Assembly (NCBI GenBank): GCA_965235635.1
Contig: CBDDYR010000004.1
Span: 89,463 to 153,462 of the forward strand
Reading direction: 5' to 3'
Length of the DNA: 64,000 nt
Source of the DNA: Fontibacterium meridianamericanum
GTDB lineage: Bacteria; Pseudomonadota; Alphaproteobacteria; Pelagibacterales; Pelagibacteraceae
Positions within the stretch are counted from its first letter, which is position 1. Every line of letters starts with the position of its first letter. The notes beneath the pieces were generated by a model, which was given only the letters and a program-made list of their open reading frames with translations, was not told where the DNA came from and searched no databases. Position numbers and translations under genes: made by a program. This document shows positions 35,477 through 44,858 of this stretch, piece by piece.

Positions 35477-36085
35477 ATGAATATTTTTTCTCAAGAAACT
35501 TTAATCTTTCTAGAAATAATTTTGGTAAATGTAATATTGTCTGGTGACAATGCCATTGTAATTGGGATGGTCGCTTCACAATTTGAAGGTTCTTTAAGAA
35601 AAAAAATTTTAATTTACGGAACTCTTGTAGCCATTCTGATGAGATTGGTATTTACAGGAATAGTTACTTATTTACTTCAATTCCAAGGGGTAAAATTAAT
35701 TGGTGGATTATTATTACTTTGGATTGTCTACAAACTTTACCAGGACGTCATTAAAGAAAAAGAAAGTGAAGATAATAATAAGTTTGTAATTAAAGAAACC
35801 GAGAGATCTAAATTGAGCAAAGCAATTTTAACGGTTGCTTTAGCTGATATCACTTTAAGTTTAGATAATGTTTTAGGAGTTGCGGGTGCTGCTAAGGGTC
35901 ATTACTGGGCACTTATGTTTGGACTTACTCTTTCAATTGTTATTATGGCAACACTTGCAAATCTAATTTCTATTTATATAAAAAAGTTTAAATGGATTGC
36001 TTGGATTGGACTACTTGCAATCTTGTGGGTGGCTTGTGAACTTATCTATGAAGACTCAATAGTCTTAGCCGCTAAATACTTTTAA
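35477..36085 (+). CDS. TerC/YjbE-family integral membrane protein
   Basis: 202-aa membrane protein with six to seven helices. The paired acidic motifs LSGDNAIVIGM and ADITLSLDNVLGVAG, one per half, are the TerC signature; family members export manganese or calcium at the cytoplasmic membrane (established for some). A charged cytoplasmic loop (KEKESEDNNKFVIKETERSK) separates the halves. It is divergent from dctP across 194 bp (35283-35476) that shows only A+T-rich DNA and ends four bases inside the convergent dehydrogenase gene. Confidence 0.9.
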   Translation: MNIFSQETLIFLEIILVNVILSGDNAIVIGMVASQFEGSLRKKILIYGTLVAILMRLVFTGIVTYLLQFQGVKLIGGLLLLWIVYKLYQDVIKEKESEDNNKFVIKETERSKLSKAILTVALADITLSLDNVLGVAGAAKGHYWALMFGLTLSIVIMATLANLISIYIKKFKWIAWIGLLAILWVACELIYEDSIVLAAKYF

Positions 36086-37041
36086 TTCACCTGATCTTTA
36101 GGTCTTTTATTGTTAAAGAAATTTTCTAAGTTATCGATTGCTCTATTTCCCATATCAATTCTCGTTCTAAAAGTTGCGCTTCCCAGGTGAGGTAGTAAAA
36201 AAAGATTATTTAACTTTAAATATTCAGGATTAATTTTAGGTTCTCCATTATATACATCGAGACCTAGGGCAAAAACTTTCCCACTTTTCATTGCTTTAAT
36301 CATAGCATTATCATCAATGATATCGCCTCTTGCAGCATTCGTAACGACAGCCCCATCAGGTAAATAATTAATTGATTGTTCATTAACTAAATTTGTAGTT
36401 TCTTTAGTTGCAGGACAATTAATTGATAAAAATTCGCTGTTATTAAATAATGACTTTATGTTGTCATGATAAATTGCTCCTTCTTCTAAGTTTGCAGCTA
36501 ATTTAGTTCTATTGTGGTAGTGAATTTCCATTCCAAAGCCTCGAGCACGTTTTGCGACCGCTCTACCAATTCTGCCCATGCCAAGAATTCCTAATTTTCT
36601 ATTAGACATTTGTTTACCAAGTAAAAAATCAGTTTTCCAAGTCCAACTCTGTTGTTCAGCAAATTTTCTACCCTCATAGGCTCTTCTTGAGGCTCCCAAT
36701 AAAAGCAAGATAGAAATATCAGCAGTTGCCTCTGTTAAAACTTCTGGAGTATTAGTTACGACAATTCCTTTTTTTGCTGCAGCATCAACATCAATATTTC
36801 CAAATCCAACTGCATAGTTTGCAATAATTTTTACTTTATCTGAAAGTTTAGCAATGGCTGCTCCATCTATTTTATTCGTTCCAAAGCATAAGATCCCATC
36901 ACAATCTTTTGATAACTCAACAATATCCTCTGTTGTGTAAGGTTTTTCTTCTTTATTGAGTTTTGCATCAAATAGTTTTTGAACACGTTCTTCGGTTTCT
37001 TTTAATAAATTTTTTGTAACTAAGATTTTCTTTTTCATCAT
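36082..37041 (-). CDS. D-glycerate dehydrogenase / glyoxylate-hydroxypyruvate reductase family
   Basis: 319-aa D-isomer 2-hydroxyacid dehydrogenase. It has the Rossmann motif GILGMGRIGRAVAKRA, the substrate-binding NYAVGFGNIDV, catalytic Arg in NAARGDIID, Glu in NGEPKINP, and His in LPHLGSATF. It resembles the GyaR/GRHPR group that reduces glyoxylate or hydroxypyruvate. The overlap of 4 bp with glcF ties it to glycolate oxidation: it could return excess glyoxylate to glycolate or handle hydroxypyruvate. Direction in vivo is not readable from sequence. Confidence 0.9.
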   Translation of the reverse strand: MMKKKILVTKNLLKETEERVQKLFDAKLNKEEKPYTTEDIVELSKDCDGILCFGTNKIDGAAIAKLSDKVKIIANYAVGFGNIDVDAAAKKGIVVTNTPEVLTEATADISILLLLGASRRAYEGRKFAEQQSWTWKTDFLLGKQMSNRKLGILGMGRIGRAVAKRARGFGMEIHYHNRTKLAANLEEGAIYHDNIKSLFNNSEFLSINCPATKETTNLVNEQSINYLPDGAVVTNAARGDIIDDNAMIKAMKSGKVFALGLDVYNGEPKINPEYLKLNNLFLLPHLGSATFRTRIDMGNRAIDNLENFFNNKRPKDQVN

Positions 37042-38333
37042 AAATTAATTGCTTTAGGTTTTTCTCCGCCTGTATACCAGTTTAAAATTTCTATGGTATG
37101 AACAATTGGAATTTTTGTACCAGATGATATCTGTGTAATACATCCTATATTTCCCGTTGAAATAAAGTCAGGTTTTACTTTATCAATATTTGAAACTTTT
37201 CTTTTTAAAAGTTCTGCAGCCATTTCATCTTGCAGTAAATTATAAGTCCCAGCTGACCCACAACATAAATGACCGTCGGGTATCTCAACTATTTCATTGC
37301 CAGTTTTTTTTAATAAATCCATTGGTTGATTATGTATTTTTTGCCCATGTTGCATTGAACATGCAGAATGATAAGCAATTTTAAATTTTTTATCTTTTTT
37401 TACATAATTTAGTTTAATATTTTTTCCTAAATATTCAGTCACATCCTTTGCAAGCGATGAAATTATTTTTGCTTTTTTTCTAAGTTCTTTGTCAGGATGA
37501 TCTCTAAATATATAGCCATAATCTTTCAAAGTAGTGCCGCAGCCAGAAGTGGTTACTAAAATTGCATCAAGTTTTTTTTCTTCATACCATTTAAACCATG
37601 AATTAATATTATTTATAAAGGACTTATGAGCAATCTCTTCTTTACCTAAATGATGGTTTAATGAACCACAACAGTCCACTTTTTTTGGCACAATGACTTC
37701 AACACCATGTCTGTTTAAAATATCGATCGTTGCATCATTAATTTGCGGAGAAATAACTCGTTGAACACAACCTGTTAATAAAGCAACTTTTGCATAGATC
37801 TTTCCTGTGGGCGAATATATCTCCTTATTTTCCTGTTTAGACGCAGGAAAAGAATTTGGCATATATTTAAGCATATTTTTAATCTTTTTTGGAAATAAGA
37901 ATCTAAATGGATAAATTAGTCTAGAAGAGTAACCAATCATTCTAAATAAGGTTGGACTTGGCAAAATCTTGGAAAGTAAATTTCTTATTATTCGATCAAA
38001 AAAAGGGCGAGTAAAAGTTTTTTCAATATGATTTCTCGCATGATCAACAAGGTGCATATAATTTACACCTGATGGACAAGTAGTCATACAAGAGTAACAG
38101 GATAAACAGCGATCAATGTGTTTTGCAATTTTTTCATTAGCTGGCTTTTCATTCTCCAGCATATCTTTAATTAAATAAATTCTACCCCTTGGGCCGTCTA
38201 GTTCATCGCCCACAATTTGGTAAGTTGGACAAGTAGCATTACAAAAACCACAGTGAACACATTTTCTTAATATTCCTTCTGCAGAACTAATGTTGCTATC
38301 CTGAAGCTGTTTTTTTGTAAAATTAGTTTGCAT
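37038..38333 (-). CDS. glcF: Glycolate oxidase iron-sulfur subunit
   Basis: 431-aa membrane-associated subunit with two 4Fe-4S ferredoxin motifs (CVHCGFCNATCPTY and CLSCYSCMTTCPSG) followed by two CCG domains (CCGSLNHHLG and CCGSAGTYN) that bind non-cubane clusters. It passes electrons from the GlcD/GlcE flavoproteins to the quinone pool. Its start overlaps the glcE stop by one base. Confidence 0.96.
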   Translation of the reverse strand: MQTNFTKKQLQDSNISSAEGILRKCVHCGFCNATCPTYQIVGDELDGPRGRIYLIKDMLENEKPANEKIAKHIDRCLSCYSCMTTCPSGVNYMHLVDHARNHIEKTFTRPFFDRIIRNLLSKILPSPTLFRMIGYSSRLIYPFRFLFPKKIKNMLKYMPNSFPASKQENKEIYSPTGKIYAKVALLTGCVQRVISPQINDATIDILNRHGVEVIVPKKVDCCGSLNHHLGKEEIAHKSFINNINSWFKWYEEKKLDAILVTTSGCGTTLKDYGYIFRDHPDKELRKKAKIISSLAKDVTEYLGKNIKLNYVKKDKKFKIAYHSACSMQHGQKIHNQPMDLLKKTGNEIVEIPDGHLCCGSAGTYNLLQDEMAAELLKRKVSNIDKVKPDFISTGNIGCITQISSGTKIPIVHTIEILNWYTGGEKPKAINL

Positions 38334-39547
38334 TATGCTCCTGAATACATCTTTCCTGGATTTAAGATTTTTTTTGGATCAAAACTTTCTTTGATCTTTA
38401 ACGATAAAACTCTAATATTCTCATCAACCGTTGTCAAAAAATCTTCTTTAATACGTACATGGTTAGGTGCTTTAATTACGGTCATATGTCCTCCAAGCTT
38501 TATGGCTTCCGTTCTTAATTGTCTAAATAACACGCTATCGTTCTCAGGGATCTCAATCCAAATCAAGTTACCTGCCCAATCTACAACATATTTTAATTCA
38601 TCATTTTCAAATTTATTAAGAAACTGATCTGTATGGATTGGTGGTAAAATTATTTTTAAAACTACATTCGTACTATTATTAAAAAACTGTAAATCAGTTG
38701 TATCCTTCCAAAAAATTCTAGATTGATAATGTTCAAGAACTGATATTGTTTTTTTATATTCATCAAATACTTTTTTTAAATTATTAATTCTCTCTAAAAC
38801 TGAAATTCTTGGTCCCTCAAGCCGAATTGCTGTAATGGACATTGATGTATCTAGGTCATTAAGTTTAAAAAATTTTAATACTTTTGCTGGATAAAAACAT
38901 GCGCCAGAAATCTCAACAGATGTTTGCATAGCTTTTGAAAAAATATCTAAAGCCCTCTTTAAGTTAATATTATGAACAATTAATGTTTGTGTTTCCTCAT
39001 TCTTGGGCTGAACTTTTAATACAATCTCTGTTAAAGCAACCAAAGTTCCATAAGATCCAGTAATAAGTTTACTAACATCATAACCTGTTACATTCTTAAC
39101 CACTGTTCCTCCTGATTTTACAATCTCACCTTTTCCATTAACTCCCCTAAATCCTAGAATGTGATCCCTTAAAGCGCCCGCTCTAAATCTACGTGATCCT
39201 GATAAATTGCAAGCAACAGCTCCGCCTACAGACCCTTTATTACTTCTCCCATTATATAAAAATCCCATGTCTGAAGGTTCAAATGATAATTCTTGATTTT
39301 TTTTATCAAGCTCAGCTTCAATTAACTCAAGAGGAGTTCCTGCTTTGACTTTAATATAAAGTTCTTCAGGAAAATATTCGATAATTCCGCTTAAATTTTT
39401 TAAATGTAAAGATTTAGCACATTGGATCAATCTACCAATTGATTTTGTATTATGTCCTTTAATTTCAATTGGAATTTCTTGTGAGTTGCAATCTTTTATA
39501 AAGTCAACAACTTCACTTTCGCTTGTTGGCGAATAAATTTCAGACAT
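38333..39547 (-). CDS. glcE: Glycolate oxidase subunit GlcE (FAD-binding)
   Basis: 404-aa FAD-linked subunit, homologous to GlcD but without the full C-terminal catalytic region. It has VKAGTPLELIEAEL and SVGGAVACNLSGSRRFRAGALRDHILGF of the FAD PCMH-type domain, and ends ESFDPKKILNPGKMYSG as in the family. It overlaps both glcD and glcF by one base, giving an order of glcD-glcE-glcF that is canonical. Confidence 0.95.
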   Translation of the reverse strand: MSEIYSPTSESEVVDFIKDCNSQEIPIEIKGHNTKSIGRLIQCAKSLHLKNLSGIIEYFPEELYIKVKAGTPLELIEAELDKKNQELSFEPSDMGFLYNGRSNKGSVGGAVACNLSGSRRFRAGALRDHILGFRGVNGKGEIVKSGGTVVKNVTGYDVSKLITGSYGTLVALTEIVLKVQPKNEETQTLIVHNINLKRALDIFSKAMQTSVEISGACFYPAKVLKFFKLNDLDTSMSITAIRLEGPRISVLERINNLKKVFDEYKKTISVLEHYQSRIFWKDTTDLQFFNNSTNVVLKIILPPIHTDQFLNKFENDELKYVVDWAGNLIWIEIPENDSVLFRQLRTEAIKLGGHMTVIKAPNHVRIKEDFLTTVDENIRVLSLKIKESFDPKKILNPGKMYSGA

Positions 39548-41043
39548 TAAAATCTTGGAATATCTTTAAATTTTATATCTCCCTTATGAACATGCATCTT
39601 TCCGCTCTCTGCACAACGATGTAAAATTGGATAAACTTTTCCAGGATTCAAAAGAGATTTGTCGTCAAATGCTTGCTTAATATGAAGTTGCTGTTGAATA
39701 TCTTCATCATTAAACATTTCACACATTAAATCTCTTTTCTCTATTCCAACTCCATGTTCGCCGGTAAGAACACCCCCCACTTTTACACAATATTTTAAAA
39801 TATCGGCTCCAAATTTCTCAGCTCTTTTTAATTCACTTTTTATATTTGAATCAAACATAATTAATGGATGTAAATTTCCATCACCGGCATGAAAACAATT
39901 TGCAACTCTTAAGCCATGCTTTTGTGAAAGTTTAGTAATTTCTCTTAAAACTTCTGGTAATTTTTTTCGAGGAATAGTTCCGTCCATACATAAATAATCT
40001 GGCGACATATCACCAATTGCTGGGAATGCCGCTTTTCTTCCAAGCCAAAATCTTAATCTCTCTTCATCATTTTTACTGATGCGTAAATAGGTTGCTTTAT
40101 TTTTCTTTGCAATATCTTCAACTTTTTTTATTAGAACGTTCACTTCACTTTCGGTTCCATCTAATTCAACAATTAAAATCGCTTCAACATCCCTAGGATA
40201 ACCTGCTTTAGAATAATCATCTGTTGCTTTAATCAAAGGCTTGTCCATTACCTCCATACCACCAGGAATAATTCCTCCTGAAATAATATCTGAAACACAT
40301 TGTCCTGCGTTTTCAACACTTTGAAAACCTAAGAGCAAAGCTTTAACTGACTGAGGTTTTTTTAAAATTTTTACAGTTACTTCTGTTAACACGCCTAGCA
40401 ATCCCTCTGATCCAGTAATAATTCCTAACAAATCGTAACCTTCGGACTCTAATTTTTTTCCGCCAAATCTCATAACCGTTCCATCCATCAAAACTATTTC
40501 AACACCAAGAACATTGTTTGTTGTTGTTCCATATTTTAAAGAATGAACTCCTCCAGAGTTTTCGGCAATATTTCCACCTATTGAACAAGCTATTTGACTT
40601 GAAGGGTCAGGAGCATAGTAAAAACCTTTATGTTCAACAGCTTTTGTTAAAGATAAATTTGTAACCCCAGGCTGAGTCACAACACATCTATTTTCAAAAT
40701 CAATTTCTAAAATTTTATTAAATTTGCTCAATCCTAACAAAACACAATCGGCAAGAGGCAATGCTCCTCCTGATAATCCTGTTCCAGCACCTCTTGGAAC
40801 AACTTTAATATTATTTTTATGACAATATTTTAAAATATCACTAACTTCAGCTGTACTTTCTGGAAGAACCACTACCATTGGTTTTTGCTTATAAGCTGTT
40901 AAAGCGTCTGTTTCGTAAGGAACTATTCCTTCTGCATCCGCAATAACATTTATCGGGTTGGTAAATCTTTTTAAATCGCGAACAATTTTTTCTCTATCAT
41001 TCAAAACTGATTGATCAATCTGCGGCATTGCTAGCGTGGACAT
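39547..41043 (-). CDS. glcD: Glycolate oxidase catalytic subunit GlcD
   Basis: 498-aa flavoprotein that oxidises glycolate to glyoxylate. The PCMH FAD domain has VPRGAGTGLSGGALPL and the ENSGGVHSLKYGTT loop; the C-terminal part has NCFHAGDGNLHPLI and TGEHGVGIEKRDLM, the residues for FAD and substrate. It is the first gene of the cluster, 61 bp from the upstream aminotransferase. In cultured SAR11, glycolate can meet the glycine requirement (established), which fits this set. Confidence 0.96.
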   Translation of the reverse strand: MSTLAMPQIDQSVLNDREKIVRDLKRFTNPINVIADAEGIVPYETDALTAYKQKPMVVVLPESTAEVSDILKYCHKNNIKVVPRGAGTGLSGGALPLADCVLLGLSKFNKILEIDFENRCVVTQPGVTNLSLTKAVEHKGFYYAPDPSSQIACSIGGNIAENSGGVHSLKYGTTTNNVLGVEIVLMDGTVMRFGGKKLESEGYDLLGIITGSEGLLGVLTEVTVKILKKPQSVKALLLGFQSVENAGQCVSDIISGGIIPGGMEVMDKPLIKATDDYSKAGYPRDVEAILIVELDGTESEVNVLIKKVEDIAKKNKATYLRISKNDEERLRFWLGRKAAFPAIGDMSPDYLCMDGTIPRKKLPEVLREITKLSQKHGLRVANCFHAGDGNLHPLIMFDSNIKSELKRAEKFGADILKYCVKVGGVLTGEHGVGIEKRDLMCEMFNDEDIQQQLHIKQAFDDKSLLNPGKVYPILHRCAESGKMHVHKGDIKFKDIPRF

Positions 41044-41104
41044 ATTTAAAACTTATATTATTTTAATTGATATATATAGGTCTTTGAGATCGAAAAAAAA
41101 GACT

Positions 41105-42271
41105 TTATTTGACAACAGTTTTTTTAATTTTTTCTAAAGCTTTTTCTATATTCTCGTAAGAATTAGCAAAACTAAATCTTACAAAATCTTTTGCAGATTT
41201 ACCAAAACTAACACCTGGAATAATTGCAACTCCTGCCTCATTTAAACATTTATCTGCAAACTCATTACCATTCATTCCAGTCCCGCTTATATTAGGAAAT
41301 ACATAAAAAGCGCCACCAGGATTATTGCATGTAATCCCTTTAATGCTGTTTAAACCATCCACAATTAATTTTCTTCTTCTATTAAATTGACTCATCATTT
41401 CATCTAAAAAATCATGTGGACCATCTAATGCTGCAAGACCTGCAATTTGAGTCGAGGCACAAGGGCATGAGTGATCATTCACACATAATCGAGTGATATC
41501 TTCAATAATTTTTTCTGGCCATACGCTCCAGCCCAAACGCCAACCAGTCATTGCATATGTTTTGCTCCAACCATCTAAAACAATTAATCGATCAAAAATT
41601 TCTGGATAATTAAAAAAAGATGGCATTTTTTTATTATCATAAATTTGTCTACTATAAATTTCATCGCTTAAAATCGCGACCTCTGGAAATCTTTTTAATC
41701 CTGCAACAAGTTTATCAATTTGTTCTCTTTCAATGAGACCCCCGGTTGGATTTTGTGGATTATTAATTATAATTAAGCGTGTTTTATCATTTATTAATTT
41801 TAAAACCTCTTCAGCTTTAAAAGAAAAATTATTTTTTTCACTTAAATACATTGGAACTGCTTTTGCTCCTGAGTAATTGATCATGGATTCATAAATTGGA
41901 AATCCTGGTTCAGGATAAATAATTTCTGTACCAGGCTGACCAAACATTAACATTGCAAAGAACATTGTTGGTTTTCCTCCTGGCATAATAACCACTCGTG
42001 AAGCATCTACATTTGCTCCGTACATTTTTTTAATGTGACGTGAAACTCCTTGTCTTAATTCTAAGAGACCATTTGCCGGCGTGTAACCATGAAAACCGTC
42101 ATCTAAGGCCTTTTTTGCAGCATCAACAATGTGTTTTGGTGTTCTAAAATCTGGCTGACCTATTCCTAAATTAATTATTTCTCTTCCTTGCGCTTCTAAT
42201 GCTTTTGCTTTTGCAAGAACAACAAAGGCATTTTCAGTGCCAAGTTTAAAAAGACTGTCGGCTAATTTCAT
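41105..42271 (-). CDS. Class I/II pyridoxal-phosphate aminotransferase
   Basis: 388-aa fold-type I aminotransferase. It has the NNPQNPTGG loop, the Schiff-base lysine in LDGWSKTYAMTGWRLGW, and the carboxylate-binding Arg near the end (DFVRFSFANS). It is not AspC or a known alanine transaminase by clear motif. The cluster position, between the glycolate oxidase genes and an FMN hydroxyacid oxidase, suggests it aminates glyoxylate to glycine or acts on a related 2-oxo acid (inference). It overlaps the oxidase stop by 4 bp. Confidence 0.88.
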   Translation of the reverse strand: MKLADSLFKLGTENAFVVLAKAKALEAQGREIINLGIGQPDFRTPKHIVDAAKKALDDGFHGYTPANGLLELRQGVSRHIKKMYGANVDASRVVIMPGGKPTMFFAMLMFGQPGTEIIYPEPGFPIYESMINYSGAKAVPMYLSEKNNFSFKAEEVLKLINDKTRLIIINNPQNPTGGLIEREQIDKLVAGLKRFPEVAILSDEIYSRQIYDNKKMPSFFNYPEIFDRLIVLDGWSKTYAMTGWRLGWSVWPEKIIEDITRLCVNDHSCPCASTQIAGLAALDGPHDFLDEMMSQFNRRRKLIVDGLNSIKGITCNNPGGAFYVFPNISGTGMNGNEFADKCLNEAGVAIIPGVSFGKSAKDFVRFSFANSYENIEKALEKIKKTVVK

Positions 42272-43422
42272 TTTTTTCTAAAAATTACTTTATCTCTAGT
42301 AATTTCTTTAACATTTCTGCAGCCCATTAAAGTCATTCCTCTTTTTATTTCAGCATGCATAATTCTAAGCACTGCTTCAACGCCTGGTTGGCCTCCTGCG
42401 GATAATGCATATAAATAACCTTTGCCAAATGAACACGCTTTTGCACCAAGTGCTAAAGCTTTTAAAACATGAGTTCCTCTTCTTACTCCACCATCTAAAA
42501 TAACATCTACTTTATCTCCAACAGCATCAACGATATCTGCAAGAACATCAAATGGTGACATAGAGGCATCTAGTTGTCTTCCACCATGATTTGAGATCAT
42601 GATTGCTGTTGCGCCTATATCCACTGCTTTTTTTGCATCCTCTACTGATACAATTCCTTTTATAGCAAAGGCACCTTTCCATTTTTTTGCAACATATTCA
42701 GCATCTTTCCAGTTCATTGTAGGATCAAATTGGCTATTAATATAATTGATCACTGAAGTTTCTATAGATTGTCCATCTTTTTCAGTATGTGGAAGATTAG
42801 GGAGTTTAAATCTTTCGTGCATTAAATAATTTAAAGTCCACTCAGGATGTAGTGCAAAACTTATAAGGCTTGCTAAAGTTAATTTTGGTGGCGTTGTAAA
42901 TCCAGTTCTATGATCGCGCTCTCTATTACCCGCAACAATAGTATCTACTGTTAAACATAACGCTTTAAAATTTGCTCTTTGACATCTCTCAATTAAATTA
43001 TCTGTTAAGCCTCTGTCTTTATGAATGTACAATTGAAATAATTTTGGACCGCTTGTTAAATTACCAACCTCTTCAATGCTAGTTGTTGCAATTGTCGACA
43101 TTCCAAAAAAGGTTCCAAATTTTTCTGCTGCTCTCGAAGTCGCTTTCTCACCATCATGATGATACAATCTATGCATTGCTGTTGGCGCAAGAAATAATGG
43201 CATATCAATTTTCTGTCCAAAAACAGTTGTGGACATATCGATAGAACTTATATCTCTAAGAACGCTTGGAACTAAATCACAATCATTAAATGCAGAAGTA
43301 TTTCTTTTTAAAGTAACCTCATCGTCTGCGCCGCCATCGATGTAATTGAAAATTGGTGAAGGAAGTCTTCTTTTTGCTAACTTTCTAAAATCATCAACAT
43401 TAAAGCATCTAGCTAATGACAT
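42268..43422 (-). CDS. FMN-dependent alpha-hydroxy-acid oxidase/dehydrogenase (LldD family)
   Basis: 384-aa TIM-barrel flavoenzyme of the lactate dehydrogenase/glycolate oxidase family. It has FNYIDGGADDEVT near the N-terminus, the catalytic His-Gly-Gly-Arg in ISNHGGRQLDASMSP, and DGGVRRGTHVLKALALGAKAC for phosphate binding. L-lactate is the usual substrate, but L-2-hydroxyacids in general and glycolate are possible. It is first in a likely unit with the aminotransferase, located next to glcDEF. Confidence 0.92.
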   Translation of the reverse strand: MSLARCFNVDDFRKLAKRRLPSPIFNYIDGGADDEVTLKRNTSAFNDCDLVPSVLRDISSIDMSTTVFGQKIDMPLFLAPTAMHRLYHHDGEKATSRAAEKFGTFFGMSTIATTSIEEVGNLTSGPKLFQLYIHKDRGLTDNLIERCQRANFKALCLTVDTIVAGNRERDHRTGFTTPPKLTLASLISFALHPEWTLNYLMHERFKLPNLPHTEKDGQSIETSVINYINSQFDPTMNWKDAEYVAKKWKGAFAIKGIVSVEDAKKAVDIGATAIMISNHGGRQLDASMSPFDVLADIVDAVGDKVDVILDGGVRRGTHVLKALALGAKACSFGKGYLYALSAGGQPGVEAVLRIMHAEIKRGMTLMGCRNVKEITRDKVIFRKK

Positions 43423-43431
43423 TATAAAGTT

Positions 43432-43935
43432 TTAGAAATTTTTTTGAAAACTAATGCTGTAATTATTTGCGCCCGGATTTTTATCGCCTAAGCTAGCGTT
43501 TGAAATATGACTGTACGAAATACCAATATTAGATGTTGAGCTTAAATTTAAAGCTGCTCTAACTTGTGTTTTAAATTCAATATTATGACCTAAATCTTTT
43601 CCATCACCTTTGCCAAAAACTCCAGGTGTAAAACTTGGACTTATCAAAACTGAATTATTAGCTAATTTATAATCTAATCTAACACCTGCATAACCATACT
43701 TTGCATTATCGTCTGTCACTAAAAATCCAACAACAGGTTTAAAATCTCCAATTGGCGAACCAAAAAGAGTTTTGTCAAAATCATAATCTAATTGAAACAT
43801 CCCAGCATTCGTTCTGTCATCACTATGATCAAATTTTCCAACTGAAAAAGTAAAGCCCTCTGATCTAGCTGTTGAGACTAGAGAGACAAATAATAAAGAG
43901 ATTATTCCAAAAGATTTTATAAATTTTGAATTCAT
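43432..43935 (-). CDS. PagL-like lipid A acyloxyacyl hydrolase (outer-membrane beta-barrel)
   Basis: 167 aa with a Sec signal peptide (cleavage likely after TARS) and alternating beta-strand pattern through the C-terminal FQKNF, which has the aromatic terminal residue of outer-membrane barrels. The motif SHISNASLGDKNPG near the C-terminus matches the HXSNA signature of PagL (His143 and Ser145 by my count). In P. aeruginosa PagL the third catalytic residue is a Glu 14 positions after the His; here that position is Asn. Either a diverged enzyme or a barrel without hydrolase activity. Family assignment is from the motif, not a search. Confidence 0.72.
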   Translation of the reverse strand: MNSKFIKSFGIISLLFVSLVSTARSEGFTFSVGKFDHSDDRTNAGMFQLDYDFDKTLFGSPIGDFKPVVGFLVTDDNAKYGYAGVRLDYKLANNSVLISPSFTPGVFGKGDGKDLGHNIEFKTQVRAALNLSSTSNIGISYSHISNASLGDKNPGANNYSISFQKNF

Positions 43936-43983
43936 TTTTATGAGCCTTTATTTAATAAAATTGATGGAAATGCAATAAAGATT

Positions 43984-44343
43984 CTACTTTTTTTTATTAT
44001 TATTTAATCTGAAGATTAAAAATCCACCAATCATAAAGACAATTAAAGGTAATAACCACAAGGCCAAGCTATTTAAATTTAAACTTGGATTAAAGACAAT
44101 CCAGTCTCCATAACGACTTATTAAAAATTCATAAATCTGTTTTTCGTTCTCTCCACTGTCCAATTTTTTAGAAATTAATTTTTTTAAATCAATTGCAAAA
44201 TCTGAATTTGACTCATAAATCGACTGTCCTTGACAAACAATACACCTAATATTTTTATAAATTTTGTTTTTTAATTCTTCGTTTGTAGAAAAAACATTGG
44301 AGGATAAAATTAAAAAAATAAATATAAAAATAAATTTTTTCAT
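43984..44343 (-). CDS. ccmH: Cytochrome c maturation protein CcmH (CycL), reductase subunit
   Basis: 119-aa periplasmic thiol-disulfide protein. After a signal-anchor peptide it has NIRCIVCQGQSI, the conserved RCxxCQ active site that keeps apocytochrome c heme-binding cysteines reduced, then a C-terminal transmembrane helix (LWLLPLIVFMIGGFLIFRL). It is the last gene of the ccm operon. It lacks the CcmI-like domain found fused in some proteobacteria. It overlaps ccmG by 4 bp. Confidence 0.94.
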   Translation of the reverse strand: MKKFIFIFIFLILSSNVFSTNEELKNKIYKNIRCIVCQGQSIYESNSDFAIDLKKLISKKLDSGENEKQIYEFLISRYGDWIVFNPSLNLNSLALWLLPLIVFMIGGFLIFRLNNNKKK

Positions 44344-44858
44344 TTTTTTAACTCTAATATTTTATTAACAGCATCTTCATTAAGTGGGCCAATGTGTTTT
44401 AAAATTATTTTTCCTTTTTTTAAAACATATGTCTCTGGTACTCCATACGCACCCAATTGAATTGCGACTTCTCCTTTTTTATCAACTCCTATTAAGGAGT
44501 AAGGATTTCCATAATTTTTTAAAAAATTTTTTGCGTTCCCACTTTCATCTTTATAATTAAGACCAATAATATTAATTTGATTTTTATTTTTTAAATCCAT
44601 TAAAAAAGGGTGTTCAATACGACAAGGAATGCACCAAGATGCCCATATATTTAAAACACTAAAATCTTTACTTGATAAAATCTTACTATCTAGCTTGGTA
44701 TTTTTATTAAAAAGATCATCTAAAATAAAATCTGGAATCTTTTTACCAATCATTTGATTGGGTTGGTAAGTTTTATTGGAATTTAAAACCTTTAAGAAAA
44801 GAATAAAAATTATAATGATTGTTACTCCAAGAATTATAATTTTATATTTATTATTCAT
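44340..44858 (-). CDS. ccmG: Thiol:disulfide interchange protein CcmG/DsbE
   Basis: 172-aa membrane-anchored periplasmic thioredoxin-like protein. Its N-terminal helix (IIILGVTIIIIFILFLKVL) is a signal anchor; the active site WASWCIPCRIEHP and the later GVPETYVL cis-proline segment are intact. It passes reducing power from CcdA/DsbD to CcmH or apocytochrome c. It overlaps the ccmF stop by 8 bp. Confidence 0.94.
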   Translation of the reverse strand: MNNKYKIIILGVTIIIIFILFLKVLNSNKTYQPNQMIGKKIPDFILDDLFNKNTKLDSKILSSKDFSVLNIWASWCIPCRIEHPFLMDLKNKNQINIIGLNYKDESGNAKNFLKNYGNPYSLIGVDKKGEVAIQLGAYGVPETYVLKKGKIILKHIGPLNEDAVNKILELKK

